From: Podospora pseudocomata
Lineage: Eukaryota; Ascomycota; Sordariomycetes; Sordariales; Podosporaceae
DNA: 64,000 nt
NCBI RefSeq assembly: GCF_035222375.1
Contig: NW_026946363.1
Location: 3,782,001 to 3,846,000, forward strand
Direction of reading: 5' to 3'
The position numbers and the translations under genes are program-made. How positions within the stretch are numbered: position 1 is the first letter of the stretch; every line of letters begins with the position of its first letter. Below are positions 34,465 to 45,800 of this stretch, piece after piece. The notes below the pieces were generated by a model. The model was not told where the DNA came from. It made no database searches and saw only the letters and a program-made list of their open reading frames with translations.

Positions 34465-35475
34465 ATGCCCGGCATCACCATCATAAACGACGGAACACAG
34501 GCTACGCCGGCCTCCGGCGCGGCGCACGGTTCCGGACCCGGCTCCGCACCTCAACAACAACCATCTCAACCTCAACCACCACCACCAAACTCATCATCAC
34601 GACAAGCACCACAACGCCATCAACAACCACCACAACTCCCCACCACGATCACAACCCCCAGAGCACCCTCCCCAATCCGCCCCCCAATATCCCCCATAAC
34701 CCCCAAACTCGACCCCACCAAACCGACCCTCCCCCCTCACCTCCCAAAAGAAACCCCCATCCCACCCCCCACCATCCCCGACTTCTCCCTCTCCTGCCCA
34801 CCCCTCTCCCACACCTCCCAACCCCAAGCCCAAACCGCCATCCCCCCTCCCCAACCAGTCCCACTAGACTTCGACTCCAACCCCGACGTCCTAGCCCTCA
34901 AATCAGCAATCTCCATCCTCCAACTCCAGCGCCAACGCGCCCAAGCAGACATCCAATCCCTCCACAAAGCTAAACTCTCCGCCCTCTCCGACCCAGCCTC
35001 CTTTGTCGCAGACCTCACAACCGGAAAGGTTGGCCAAAAGGAAGAGGGCCTATTCGGGGGATCACCGCCCTCCGACTCTGACTCTGACGACTCCGACGAG
35101 GACACTAAGAAGCAAGATGGAGAGGAGAAGGAAAAGGAGCCAGCATGGAGGAAGTTACCCAAACCACAAACTGTCGTCCGATGCCCGCCTATAAACTGGA
35201 ATCAGTACGCAATCGTGGGCGAGAGTTTGGATAAGTTACATGCTGAACAGCTCAAGGCGCCGACGCCGGGGGTTCCGGTTGTGATGACGGGGGGGTCAAA
35301 CCAGGGGATGGCCGGGAGGTTCGAGTTTACGGCTGGGCAGCAGGGTGGTGGTGGTGGAGGTGCAGGAGGAGGTTTGGTGGGGGATAATCAGCCGCAGAAG
35401 TTGGTCGGGATCGCGGCGCCGTATGTGCCGGGGAGGGACAAGATTGAGAAGAAGAGGGGAGGGAAGCGGTCGTGA
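34465..35475 (+). CDS. Conserved fungal proline-rich protein of unknown function
   Basis: 336 residues, one exon, from the first ATG that begins the conserved MPGITIINDG start. Residues 10-135 are Pro/Gln/Ser-rich and look disordered. A helical core at about 140-185 (SNPDVLALKSAISILQLQRQ) forms a predicted coiled coil. An acidic DSDSDDSDED stretch follows. The C-terminal block (about 235-270, PKPQTVVRCPPINWNQYA and VGESLDKLH) and the basic end (VPGRDKIEKKRGGKR) resemble conserved fungal sequences. The acidic-then-basic layout suggests a nuclear protein. No enzymatic motif. I do not know its role. Confidence 0.7.
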   Translation: MPGITIINDGTQATPASGAAHGSGPGSAPQQQPSQPQPPPPNSSSRQAPQRHQQPPQLPTTITTPRAPSPIRPPISPITPKLDPTKPTLPPHLPKETPIPPPTIPDFSLSCPPLSHTSQPQAQTAIPPPQPVPLDFDSNPDVLALKSAISILQLQRQRAQADIQSLHKAKLSALSDPASFVADLTTGKVGQKEEGLFGGSPPSDSDSDDSDEDTKKQDGEEKEKEPAWRKLPKPQTVVRCPPINWNQYAIVGESLDKLHAEQLKAPTPGVPVVMTGGSNQGMAGRFEFTAGQQGGGGGGAGGGLVGDNQPQKLVGIAAPYVPGRDKIEKKRGGKRS

Positions 35476-36178
35476 TATATCTCGTGAGAAAGAAAAGGAA
35501 GGGGCAATAAGACATGACAGTGAGAGAAACTTTCAGGAGATCATTATGAAGTGAATGAATATAGAGCAATCCAAAGGGGGGCATCAGCTAGGCGTTTTTG
35601 GAGTTTGAATTTCCACAAGGGAACAACAGACAGGACTATATGGCAACAGGATAGATGTTAAACAATAGGCTTTTAACTACAAATGGACTTCTCACTGTCC
35701 AGGTCAGCTGAGAGCTATTCATTCACAACAAACACATCACATCACATCTCACGCTGTAAGTGGCTACAAAACACACTTCAATTCCTCACAAATGCTCCAG
35801 CGAAATGACCATCTATCAATGTCCCAGCCCCCCAAACCTCCCATCGCTTGCCCGAATTTAAGCTATTGTTTGACTACGCTCCCGGGGATGTAAGAAAAAA
35901 TGCCTGTCAGAACGACAGCAACTGGACAACAAAACAGCTATCGTCACATGTCGACCACACCAGCAGCACCGCATATTAAAAGCTATAAATAAGCTGACTA
36001 TAACCCTTGCCTCATCGCTACATCCCTCAAATCCCAGCCTCAAAACGCCGTGAAGCTTGCCTTTCGGATCCTGTATCCTAACAAGCTGATGTGAGAAAAC
36101 GTATGGTGGAAGTGGTTTAAAAGTCCCTATAGTATGTTAGCCTGGTAAAACACCGCATGAATAATCCAACGGGCTTAG
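35476..36178. other. Convergent 3' intergenic region
   Basis: About 700 bp between the 3' ends of the proline-rich protein gene and the E2 gene. No feature is recognised. Confidence 0.6.
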
Positions 36179-37996
36179 TTACTCCATAGACTGCTGAACC
36201 GAGCGACGAAGACGCCTGTTGTAGTTGCGGCGCTCGTCCACTCCTCCCCAGTACAGCTTGAAGGCTTCCGGATTGACCAGCGTCCGAGGATCGTACGGAG
36301 GGTTCTCCTCCTCCAAAGCATCAATCACCGCCTCAATGTGAGACTTCACATCCTCTCTCTTACTGATCGCAGAAACATAGCATGGCGTTCCATCAGGGGA
36401 TATCCTATGGTGGAAGAGACGGGTCTCAAATCTAACACGAGGCTGTTCTTCTGGGAACCTGGGGCTGAAGTGAAGCCTGAATCTGAACAGCCCACCATCG
36501 AGATTCGTCATGGGCTTCCCGAAATAAGTGACTGCCCAGATAAAGGGGTTGCTGTCGACCAGCTCGATGTTGTGCGGGAGGTCGGCACGCTTGAAGGACT
36601 CGACCACCTGCTCGAACTGGCGATAGAGGTTGACCGCGACGGTGGTCTCTTTAGCCTTGGCCTCCATTCCCTCAGCCGCCCATCGGTCAGTCTCCGCATC
36701 GAGAGCATGTTTGATGTTGCGCAGCCGCCTCTCCAGTTCTGGGTAGTTGAACTTTCCCTCCATCGAGTTGCTAGCTCCTTCAAAAGGCATCCTGGTGAAA
36801 GATTGCCCGTCCTTGGTCTCTTCCTTCCCCTTTTGGACGGCTGCGAGGTACGACTCATAGTACCACAGGAAGCGACGCTTGCATAGATCCTTGAATGGCA
36901 GGAACGGGGTGCTATCCTCATCTAGCGTATCCATGTCGAGATCGTAGTCACTTGGCACCATTGGGTTGATAGATCCGCCTGCATCCATCCCAAGATACTC
37001 CTCGAGACGTTGAAACACCGAGATTCGGAGGGTTTCATGCCGAATCTGTCCTCCCGTCAGCCTCGCAACCGGCAATGAACCATCGATTTCGTTACCTTTT
37101 GGACGTAGTCCTTCTGGTTCTTCTTGTCCGATGACTCATTAGCATCTTCGAATCCGGGCTCGTTTTCGTAGGGATTCGTAGACATCAGGCTCTGGATCGA
37201 GAGGAGGATAGACTCAAGGCCCTGCGCAGCTGACCACTCCTCACCAGGTTCTCCACGCCATGTCCTAGGTCTTGTTAGTCCAAAGCGAGAAGAAGCGTGC
37301 GCAGAGAGAGACAAGAAAGTACCCGAGAATCGACCTATATCCTGGTTAGCCCGGACTCTCCCCCGATTGATCGCTCCCGTACGTACAAGCAAACTTTTCC
37401 ATTAGCATAGATGTTGGGGTTAAACCGGGTACGGCCAGAGTTTGTCGTGGTACAAGTGACTGTTGGTGACTTGCGGGGGTAATCTAGAGAAGATCAGATT
37501 GGTTGCTGAGCGAACAACGACAAAGATGCCGGAAAGCGAATGTCGATGTCTCTTATAAACCATCATCACGTACCCTTGTTGAACTTGAAGTCGAACTGCC
37601 GGTATGTTAGCCAGCTACCAATCATTGCAGACTCATTTCATGTTACCTCGAAGAAGCCGAATTCATACGGCGTCTCGTGGGGACCAATGATAAGGGCCTT
37701 GACGTTTCGGACATCTATGTCACGACAAGCGACGGCGAGAGCTAAGGAGTCTTGTGAGCTGAAGATACACGGGGCTACCGTTTTGGAGACCATGGCAGCT
37801 TACAAAGATCCGAGTTTTTCTGGAGGTCACTCAGCTCCTATACGCCAAGAGCGACATCGCCGTCTGTATCAGCCTTCGGTACAACTTCGAGCCCATCCAT
37901 GTTGCAGCCCCGCGGTGTGTGCTCTCCCCCACTGTCCGAGAGCGTCGAACCACGGCAACCCACCTTTGTGATCCGGAAGACGGACTGGTCCGCCAT
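36179..37996 (-). CDS. Ubiquitin-conjugating enzyme (E2) with two UBC-like domains, UBE2Z-like
   Basis: Eight exons on the minus strand: 37996-37964, 37837-37804, 37750-37647, 37595-37574, 37483-37387, 37334-37323 (12 bp), 37264-37096 and 37045-36179; 445 residues, in frame throughout. The first UBC domain (about 10-150) has the family's FNPN in place of HPN, followed by NGKVCLSILGTWRG with catalytic C96. That block and the NPYENEPGFE that follows match UBE2Z-type enzymes. A helical acidic linker (about 175-290) leads to a second UBC-like domain (about 315-420): PRFPEEQPRVRF, then HHRISPDGTPCY with C379 at the equivalent of the active site, but without the HPN asparagine. E2s pass ubiquitin or a related protein to a target; the modifier used is unknown. 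Seven introns in the first third contrast with the rest of the window. Confidence 0.85.
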
Positions 37997-39157
37997 GGTG
38001 GATGAATGTTGTCGAAATGGATGTCGTCAAGGCGGAGTGTATAATGAATAAAACAGTGAAGAACTGTGCTGCGGACCGTCAAGGGTAGCTGGTAGCTATG
38101 TTGGGAATGAGGTTCTCACGAGTTGGATGTTTGGGAGAAGGGGTCCGGGTCAGCACAAATGGTCGAAAGGCAGTGGGTTGCGGGTGCCCGGACAAGGTTA
38201 TAGGCAGGTCCCGCCTACGAGATTAGCGGCCTTTGCCTGCGCTAACGTTGGGTGTAACTGACAGTTGGGACAAAGTGCGGGGCAACAGTTATTGAGAGTT
38301 GGAGACTGAAAGGGATCGATTGGTTAATAACAGCACAATGTGGTAGCATTGCCTGATGTAAAACTGCATGCTTGGGCTTCTATGGAATGTCGAGTTACCT
38401 CGCCAGGCAATTTGAGGACCACATACCAGTAGTGTGAAAGATCTGGGAATACAAGTCATTCGGCCTGTCCCCACTCTTGGTAGGCAACCACGCCTTTGTT
38501 TTCACTCGTTGATCTGCTACCTTAGTCGATGCCTTCGGCTACTGATGTGGTCATTACTCTTCGATGGTTTGACATGTTGGTAACTTGAGAAGCCTGCATT
38601 CAACATGCAAATCTGGACGTGGCAGCCTTGTTTTATATTAAAGCCGGCCCGGGTAGGTGAATGTCTGGAGGGGTCTTGATGCCAGAGAGACCACCTGTTC
38701 AAGTCTGAACCTCTTGCAACATATAAACAGGCGCATGAAAGATATGTTGAATATAACCTGTTCATATCAAAGGCAGTATAGACAGGGGAAACATATGGAC
38801 TCTGATACATTCTACACATTATACTAATGTCGTTGGGAAGGCTGTGGAGGGGAACAGTTGCGTGTGAAGCACCCCTCCATGACTGACCATCGGTGTTGTG
38901 GAGCCACAGGTACCGAGAGTGGGGCCAGCTTGGAGAACCCCTGTCCTCAACGACGCGGTCGTCGCGCTTTTTCTAACTTGACGCGTAAAGTACCTTCATA
39001 CTAGCATCGTCAACCTCGAGGTTTGCCTGCAGTAGCATCACCTTCACAACTTAACCTCTTTGCATTGATTTTCATTCCAGGCCGATCAATCTTCTCAATA
39101 ACCGGAAAGTCCCCTTTTCCAGATACAAGCTAATCCACATATCTGATATCCACAACT
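37997..39157. other. Divergent promoter region, E2 / rfc2
   Basis: 1.16 kb between divergent starts. It contains the ACGCGT box at 38981-38986, with a CG-rich patch just upstream (38951-38968). No gene is recognised. Confidence 0.6.
38981..38986 (+). promoter_or_regulatory. MluI cell-cycle box (MCB) upstream of rfc2
   Basis: Palindromic ACGCGT, 172 bp upstream of the rfc2 ATG. In yeasts this is the core site of the MBF complex that drives G1/S expression of replication genes. The site is seen directly; function is inferred. Confidence 0.5.
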
Positions 39158-40440
39158 ATGGCCAGCTTTTTTGACCTCAAGGCCCGAAAGGCTGCCCTTG
39201 CCAATGGAGCAGCCACCAAAGAAACCGAGAAGAAAGATGGCGAGAACACCAGAGTACAACCATGGGTTGAGAAATAGTACGTATTTTTCATCATGATCAA
39301 CACTTCAACTTCCTAAATACTGACCCTCATCCGCCTCCAGCCGACCCAAAACCCTCAGCGATGTCACCGCCCAAGACCACACCATCACCGTCCTCCAGCG
39401 AACCCTCCAAGCCTCCAACGTATGTTCACCCCCTTCACCACTTTCAAGTTTTCCCAATTAACATGCCCCTTTCTCCCCAGCTCCCCCACATGCTCTTCTA
39501 CGGACCCCCAGGAACAGGCAAAACTTCGACCATCCTCGCCCTCGCCAAAGAGCTCTACGGTCCCGAACTGATGAAATCCCGCGTCCTCGAGCTCAACGCC
39601 TCCGACGAGCGCGGCATCTCCATCATCCGCGAAAAAGTTAAGGATTTCGCCCGCATGCAGCTCACCAACGTCTCCTCTGCCGCCTACAAAGCCCGCTACC
39701 CCTGCCCCCCGTTCAAGATCATCATTCTGGACGAGGCAGACAGCATGACGCAGGATGCGCAGTCGGCCCTGAGACGGACAATGGAGACATACAGCAAGAT
39801 TACCCGTTTTTGTTTGATTTGCAACTACGTCACGAGGATCATTGACCCGTTGGCGTCGAGGTGTAGCAAGTTTAGGTTCAAGAGTTTGGACCAGGGGAAT
39901 GCGAAGAAACGATTGGAGGAGATTGCAGAGAAGGAAAAGGTTGGGTTGGACGAGGGGGCGGTGGAGGGGTTGATAAACTGTGCGGAGGGGGATTTGAGAA
40001 AGGCGATTACTTATCTGCAGAGTGCGGCGAGACTGGTTGGGGCGGTGCAGCAGCCTGGTGGAGGAGACGATGGGGAGGATGGGATGGATGTGGATAAGAA
40101 GACGGTTTCGGTCAAGATCGTGCAGGATATTGCGGGGGTGATTCCTGACGAGACGATTCAGAGACTTGTCAAGGCGATGAGGCCGACGACGTTGGGGGGG
40201 AATTTTACACCTATTGCGAAGGAGGTGGAGGATATGGTGGCGGATGGGTGGAGTGCTGGGCAGGTGGTAACTCAGCTTTATCAGGCGGTGGTGTATGACG
40301 AGACAATTGAGGACGCGCAAAAGAACAAGATTCTGTTGGTGTTCTCGGAGATTGATAAGAGGTTGGTGGACGGGGCGGATGAGCATCTTTCGATTTTGGA
40401 TCTGGCGTTGCGAATATCGGGTATTTTGGGTGGGAGATAG
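39158..40440 (+). CDS. rfc2: Replication factor C subunit 2 (clamp loader)
   Basis: AAA+ subunit of the RFC complex that loads the PCNA clamp on DNA in the nucleus. Three exons: 39158-39276, 39341-39419 and 39481-40440; 385 residues. After a short Lys/Ala-rich start come WVEKYRPKTL (RFC box), the P-loop GPPGTGKTS (about 73-81), LNASDERGI, the Walker [10 protein letters not shown] (about 147) and the SRC arginine-finger motif in [21 protein letters not shown] and [12 protein letters not shown] match yeast Rfc2 more closely than Rfc3-5. The two introns fall before the P-loop, and the first frame is reached only by splicing. The gene diverges from the E2 and has an ACGCGT box upstream. Confidence 0.95.
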
Positions 40441-40573
40441 ATAGGGAGGCATGATGTTGCACGGAATAATGTAAATTCCCATGGCGTTTTGGGGGCAGCA
40501 AGCAGGCAAAAATACAGGGGAACTGGTAGAATCGTCTTTTCTTGCCACCTTTAACTACATAATACAATACATT

Positions 40574-42151
40574 TCACTCATCATACCTCAGCAGCCCCAG
40601 ATTCCCGTTGACCATATCCCAAACCGTTCCTGTCTTGGCCGCTGCTGCTGGTTGCTCAACCATCTTGCTTCCTCGACGGGTGTGTTTTCTCGCAGGCGAG
40701 CTCCCCTCCGCCATCCAGATATCCTCCTCGCCTTCGTTCATGCTTGCTCCCTCTCCGGCCTTCCGTCCCAGCAAGAGATCCACCTCCGCCAACGTCTGTA
40801 ACGACCCCTCCAGCGCCACCTGCCCTTCCTCAATCTTCTCCGCTACTGTCTCAAACGTGGCAATCTTGGCTTGCTCAGCTGCATACACCCATTGTTTGAC
40901 ACGGCCAGAAACTTGGGTGTAGTCGTCATTGCTGGTGGAAAGGGTATGATCACTGGACTTTACCCTATTGCCTCCCGGCATAGGGTGTGCGGGTATCAAC
41001 TGGCTTTCTTGAGCTAGATGATCCAAAGCCGTGGTGTTTTCCTTGACTTGTTTGCTGATTGTATTGTTCAGATGGTGTTTCTGAGCAATGAGACCCTTTT
41101 GCTCGCGGGAGAGGGCGAGGAGTTGCTCTAGGTAGGGGGTGAGGAGTTGTGCTGCGGACGTTGGTTGAGAAGACAGCGCAGACTCGTTATGTGAGTTCAT
41201 ATCTTCTGGTTTGGTGGGTTTGATGTCTGGTTTAGGGTGTTGGCTGACGAGATTGAGGAGGGATTTGCGAGCCTCGAGGTATTGGTCGTATTTATCCTTT
41301 ATACTGGCCAGCTGGGCGTCCATGTCAAGGGGCTCGTTAATGGACGCTTTGCTGGCGCGGAATCGGTTGTCTGGACTGCCTGGGGGGTGGTCGGCGTCGT
41401 CGCCTGATGCTTTAGAGAGTTCATTTTCGATCCAGCTGATGAGTTCTATCCTGGTTTTGTTGAGGGCTTCGAGTTTGGCGCTGTCGGTGGTGGTTTCTGG
41501 GCGGGCTGTGGATTGTGACCTGACCTTTTCTAGGGCTTTCTCTTCTTTTTGGAGTAATAGCTTTGCCTCGAAGACGTGTTTCTCTAGTTGGTCGTTTAGG
41601 TCTTTGAGGTGGGCGTTGGTGGAGGTGTTATCGAGAGTCATGGCGGAGACGATCTCTCTTGGAATGCTGGGTAGAGGTCGACTGTCTCGAAATACCTCCT
41701 TGGGGTTCATGAAATCTGGCGATGCTGCTGGCTTTTGACTCAGCTGGATGAGGTGCTTTTCGATTGCCTGGAGCCTCTCGCGCTTCTTTTCGAGACTGAT
41801 AATCGCCAGGTGCTCCTGGAGACGCTCTAGGCCTCCATTTGAGCTGTCATCTTCTTCTGGCTCGCTTGCATGACTGGTTTCATGAGTCTGCTTTCTGAAC
41901 TCGTCACGGGCTTTGATGTTTGCCCTCAAGGCCTCGAGATATTGTCGATAAAGGCCTTGGGTGGTGGAGGCTGGGCCAGGCTTCTGATCAGTAACCAGAG
42001 CCAGGGGTTCTCTAACAGATCCATGCTGGAGACTAGACTCCAGATGCAATGCTATCATTCGTCGAATATGTGCTGCTTCTTCACGTGGTCTGATGTAGGG
42101 GTCGAGAACTCTTTGTATGGTTGTGAGGGTATCACTGGTTGGGCTGGGCAT
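40574..42151 (-). CDS. Conserved fungal coiled-coil protein of unknown function
   Basis: 525 residues, one exon, ATG at 42151. The protein is largely helical with several coiled-coil stretches (about 75-150, 180-250, 290-330 and 350-395), separated by Ser/Pro linkers. A conserved-looking N-terminus carries PYIRPREEAAHIRRMIALHLESS, and the short end reads TVWDMVNGNLGLLRYDE. No catalytic motif, membrane segment or signal peptide. Its layout recalls subunits of microtubule or kinetochore complexes, but I have no sequence evidence for that. It ends 133 bp from the 3' end of rfc2. Confidence 0.7.
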   Translation of the reverse strand: MPSPTSDTLTTIQRVLDPYIRPREEAAHIRRMIALHLESSLQHGSVREPLALVTDQKPGPASTTQGLYRQYLEALRANIKARDEFRKQTHETSHASEPEEDDSSNGGLERLQEHLAIISLEKKRERLQAIEKHLIQLSQKPAASPDFMNPKEVFRDSRPLPSIPREIVSAMTLDNTSTNAHLKDLNDQLEKHVFEAKLLLQKEEKALEKVRSQSTARPETTTDSAKLEALNKTRIELISWIENELSKASGDDADHPPGSPDNRFRASKASINEPLDMDAQLASIKDKYDQYLEARKSLLNLVSQHPKPDIKPTKPEDMNSHNESALSSQPTSAAQLLTPYLEQLLALSREQKGLIAQKHHLNNTISKQVKENTTALDHLAQESQLIPAHPMPGGNRVKSSDHTLSTSNDDYTQVSGRVKQWVYAAEQAKIATFETVAEKIEEGQVALEGSLQTLAEVDLLLGRKAGEGASMNEGEEDIWMAEGSSPARKHTRRGSKMVEQPAAAAKTGTVWDMVNGNLGLLRYDE

Positions 42152-42833
42152 TGCGGTGAGTTGTAAGGTGAGGTTGAAGCGTTCGCTAACAAAAGATTGA
42201 GGATGCTGGCTTCGGTTTATGGGTCCAGTTGTCTTTGAAGAAGAGTATATTAAACACCCATGGATTCAGCGCATTCTCGACAATTTCATGAATAACCTCG
42301 TATTGCTGTAGTCAGTAAGTGGTGTTGTTGTTTGTGACAAGATACTGTCTTGAGCAGCTTGTAAACACACTGGCTGTTTGTTAGGGAAGTTGACTTGATA
42401 TAAATGCAGGAGCCATCAGTGGTGTCCTCACTAAATATGCCTCAGCTACGGTTTACTTTGACAGCAGGCGGCCAATCAGAGGACGTCGCGGAACTACCCA
42501 AAAAATTCCCACATTGAGGACGGCGCATGGCAGCTTCAACTCTCAGACGCGAGCAACGCGACTGCTATTTTCCACCACATCCATCTCTCAACAACGTGTA
42601 ACCTGCCTCGTCCACCCACCACGAATTCTGTCATTTGATGCGGCACCCGAATGCATATTTCTTTCAGCTTCTTCAGACAAGCCTGAGTTCAGTTTTGGGG
42701 CGGGGCTGGGTTGGAATAGTTTCCGCCACAGACAGGTTTCGCTGCGGCGACTGCGAAATCCCATAATTTTGAGGCGACCACCCTCACCTCGTTGATTTCT
42801 CCCCGTATCATCCATCTCCCACCATCCGCCAAC
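42152..42833. other. Divergent promoter region, coiled-coil gene / brr2
   Basis: 680 bp between divergent starts. No motif is claimed; open frames here lack family features. Confidence 0.6.
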
Positions 42834-45800
42834 ATGTCCGACTATCAGCGCGATGTCTCGCAGTACAAGTACTCGGCCATGTCCAACCTGGTCCTCCAGG
42901 CGGACCGTCGGTTTGTCACAAGACGAACAGACGAGGCCACAGGCGACCCGGAATCTCTCGCCGGTCGTCTCTCCATCAAGGATATGGGCGCACGTGTCGG
43001 CCGCGATGCAGCCCCAAAGACGAAAAAGACCAGTGCCATGCCCAACGTCGAGCGAGGAGATGTACAGGAAGGTGCTGATATTCTCCAACACTTGAAGGAC
43101 AAGAAGAAGAAGGGCAAGACCGAGACCCGCGGCGGTGGTATTCTCGCGAGCACCGACATGATCGAGGGTATCATCTACCGACCACGAACACAGCCAACAC
43201 GGGACGCATTCAACCTCATCCTGACGATTGTGGCCGAGCACTTGGGTGATCTACCCCACGACACAGTGCGCAGCGCGGCTGATGCCGTACTGGAGTTCCT
43301 CAAGGATGATGACCTCAAGGATTTTGACAAGAAGAAGGAAATTGATGGGATATTGGGCGAGTCTATGGATCCAAAGAAGTTCAATGAGCTGGTAAATCTT
43401 GGAAAGAAGATCACAGATTACGATGCGCAGGACGACGAGGATGAGGAAATGGGCGATGCCAGACCAGATGCCGATGATGAAATTGATGGCCGCCAAGGTG
43501 TTGCGGTCAACTTTGAAAACGACGAAGATGAGGATGGCATGGTAGATGTAGTACGGGACGAGTCTTCTTCTGAGGACGAGGAAGAGGATATTGACGATGA
43601 GGATCGGCCAGAGCTTCAGGAGGTTGCCGAGGGTGGGGAGGCTGGGATTGATCGGGATGAGGAGGAGGTAGGGTTGGTTGATGGCGAGACTATGGTTATC
43701 GATGCCGCGCCAAACGGGAAGGACAAGTCCGAGGAGAAGAACTTTGTGCCGGCCCGGAATATTGATGCATATTGGTTACAACGGCAAATTGGTCGCCTTT
43801 ACCCAGATGCCCATGTTCAGCACGACAAGACCTCCCTGGCGCTCAAGATCCTTTCAGGAGAGCCGGATGAGCCAGGTGGAGAGGAGAAGCAACTTCGCGA
43901 CATTGAAAATGACCTCATGGAGCTCTTTGACTACGAGCACCATGAGATTGTGCAAAAGCTGATCGAGAACCGGGAAAAGGTTGTGTGGCTTACACGGCTG
44001 GCCAGGGCAGAGGACCAGAAGGAACGAGACACAATCGAAAGAGAAATGGCTTCAGAAGGGCTGCGGTGGATTCTGGACGAACTTCATGGCAAGTCCAAGG
44101 ATGACCAAAAGAAGCCAAAGATGGAAATCAAGATGGACATCGACTCTGGTGCCTTTGCCGACGGGAAAGCCCCAAAGCAGGAAAAGCCTGATGGTCAGTT
44201 GGTCGGCGGTCTTCAACCCAAGAAACTGATCAACCTGGAAAATCTCGTGTTCGACCAAGGCAATCATCTCAACACCAATCCTAAGGTCAGGCTACCGGAA
44301 GGTACCACAAAAAGAACCTTCAAGGGCTACGAAGAAATTCATGTGCCTCCACCCAAGAAGCGTAACGATCCTAGCGATGTGAACATCCCTATTTCGGAGA
44401 TGCCAGAGTGGGCTCAACCTCCTTTCAGTACAACCAAGTCTCTCAACAAGATTCAGTCAAAGTGCTTCCCTACTGCGTTTCATGACGACGGCAACATGCT
44501 GGTCTGCGCCCCGACAGGTTCCGGCAAGACCAACGTGTCTATGCTCACCATTCTCAGAGAGATTGGCAAGAACAGGAACGAGAGGGGTGAGATTGACCTC
44601 GACGCCTTCAAGATTGTCTACATTGCCCCCCTGAAGGCTCTTGTACAGGAGCAGGTCGGCAATTTTGGCAAGCGTCTGGAGCCGTATGGTATCAAGGTTT
44701 CGGAATTGACTGGTGACCGGCAGCTCACCAAGCAGCAAATCTCTGAGACCCAGATCATTGTCACGACACCTGAGAAGTGGGATGTCATCACCAGAAAGGC
44801 CACTGATATCTCCTACACAAATCTGGTTCGGCTGATCATTATCGACGAAATCCATCTTCTACATGATGATCGTGGCCCGGTTTTGGAGAGCGTTGTGAGC
44901 AGGACGATTCGCAAGACCGAGCAAACCGGTGAACCAGTCCGTATTGTTGGTCTCTCTGCTACTTTGCCGAACTACAAAGATGTCGCAAGCTTCCTGCGTG
45001 TTGATATGGCCAAGGGCTTGTTCCATTTTGATGGTTCATTCCGTCCCTGCCCGTTGCGCCAAGAATTCATTGGCATCACCGAGAGGAAAGCCATCAAGCA
45101 ACTCAAGACCATGAACGATATTACCTACACCAAGGTGATCGAGCACGTCGGCACTCACCGCAACCAAATGCTGATTTTCGTTCATTCGAGAAAAGAAACG
45201 GCAAAGACGGCCAAGTACATTCGCGACAAGGCTTTGGAGATGGATACCATCAACCAGATTCTCAAGCACGATGCTGGTACTCGTGAGGTGCTTAGTGAAG
45301 CAGCGAATGCAGTCAACAATACGGATCTCAAGGACATCTTGCCCTACGGTTTTGGTATCCATCACGCTGGTATGAGCCGAGCTGATCGCACTGATGTGGA
45401 GGATCTTTTCTCTAGCGGCCATATTCAGGTGCTTGTCTGCACGGCCACCCTCGCTTGGGGTGTCAACTTGCCTGCTCACACAGTCATTATCAAGGGTACT
45501 CAAGTGTATTCTCCAGAAAAGGGTAGCTGGGTTGAATTGAGCCCTCAAGATGTCCTGCAGATGCTTGGTCGTGCCGGTCGCCCACAGTTCGACACATACG
45601 GTGAAGGCATCATCATCACCACTCAGGGAGAAATGACGTACTATCTTTCGCTTCTCAACCAGCAGCTGCCTATTGAAAGTCAATTTGCTAGCAAGCTGGT
45701 GGACAATCTCAACGCCGAAATCGTCCTGGGCAATGTTCGCAGCCGCGATGAAGGTGTGGAGTGGCTCGGCTACACCTATCTCTTCGTTCGCATGCTCCGG

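Noticed and set aside
39385-40548. 387-codon open frame antisense to rfc2
   Set aside because: It lies opposite a clear Rfc2 coding region. Its product is Arg/His/Leu-rich with no family motif, as expected of a shadow frame.
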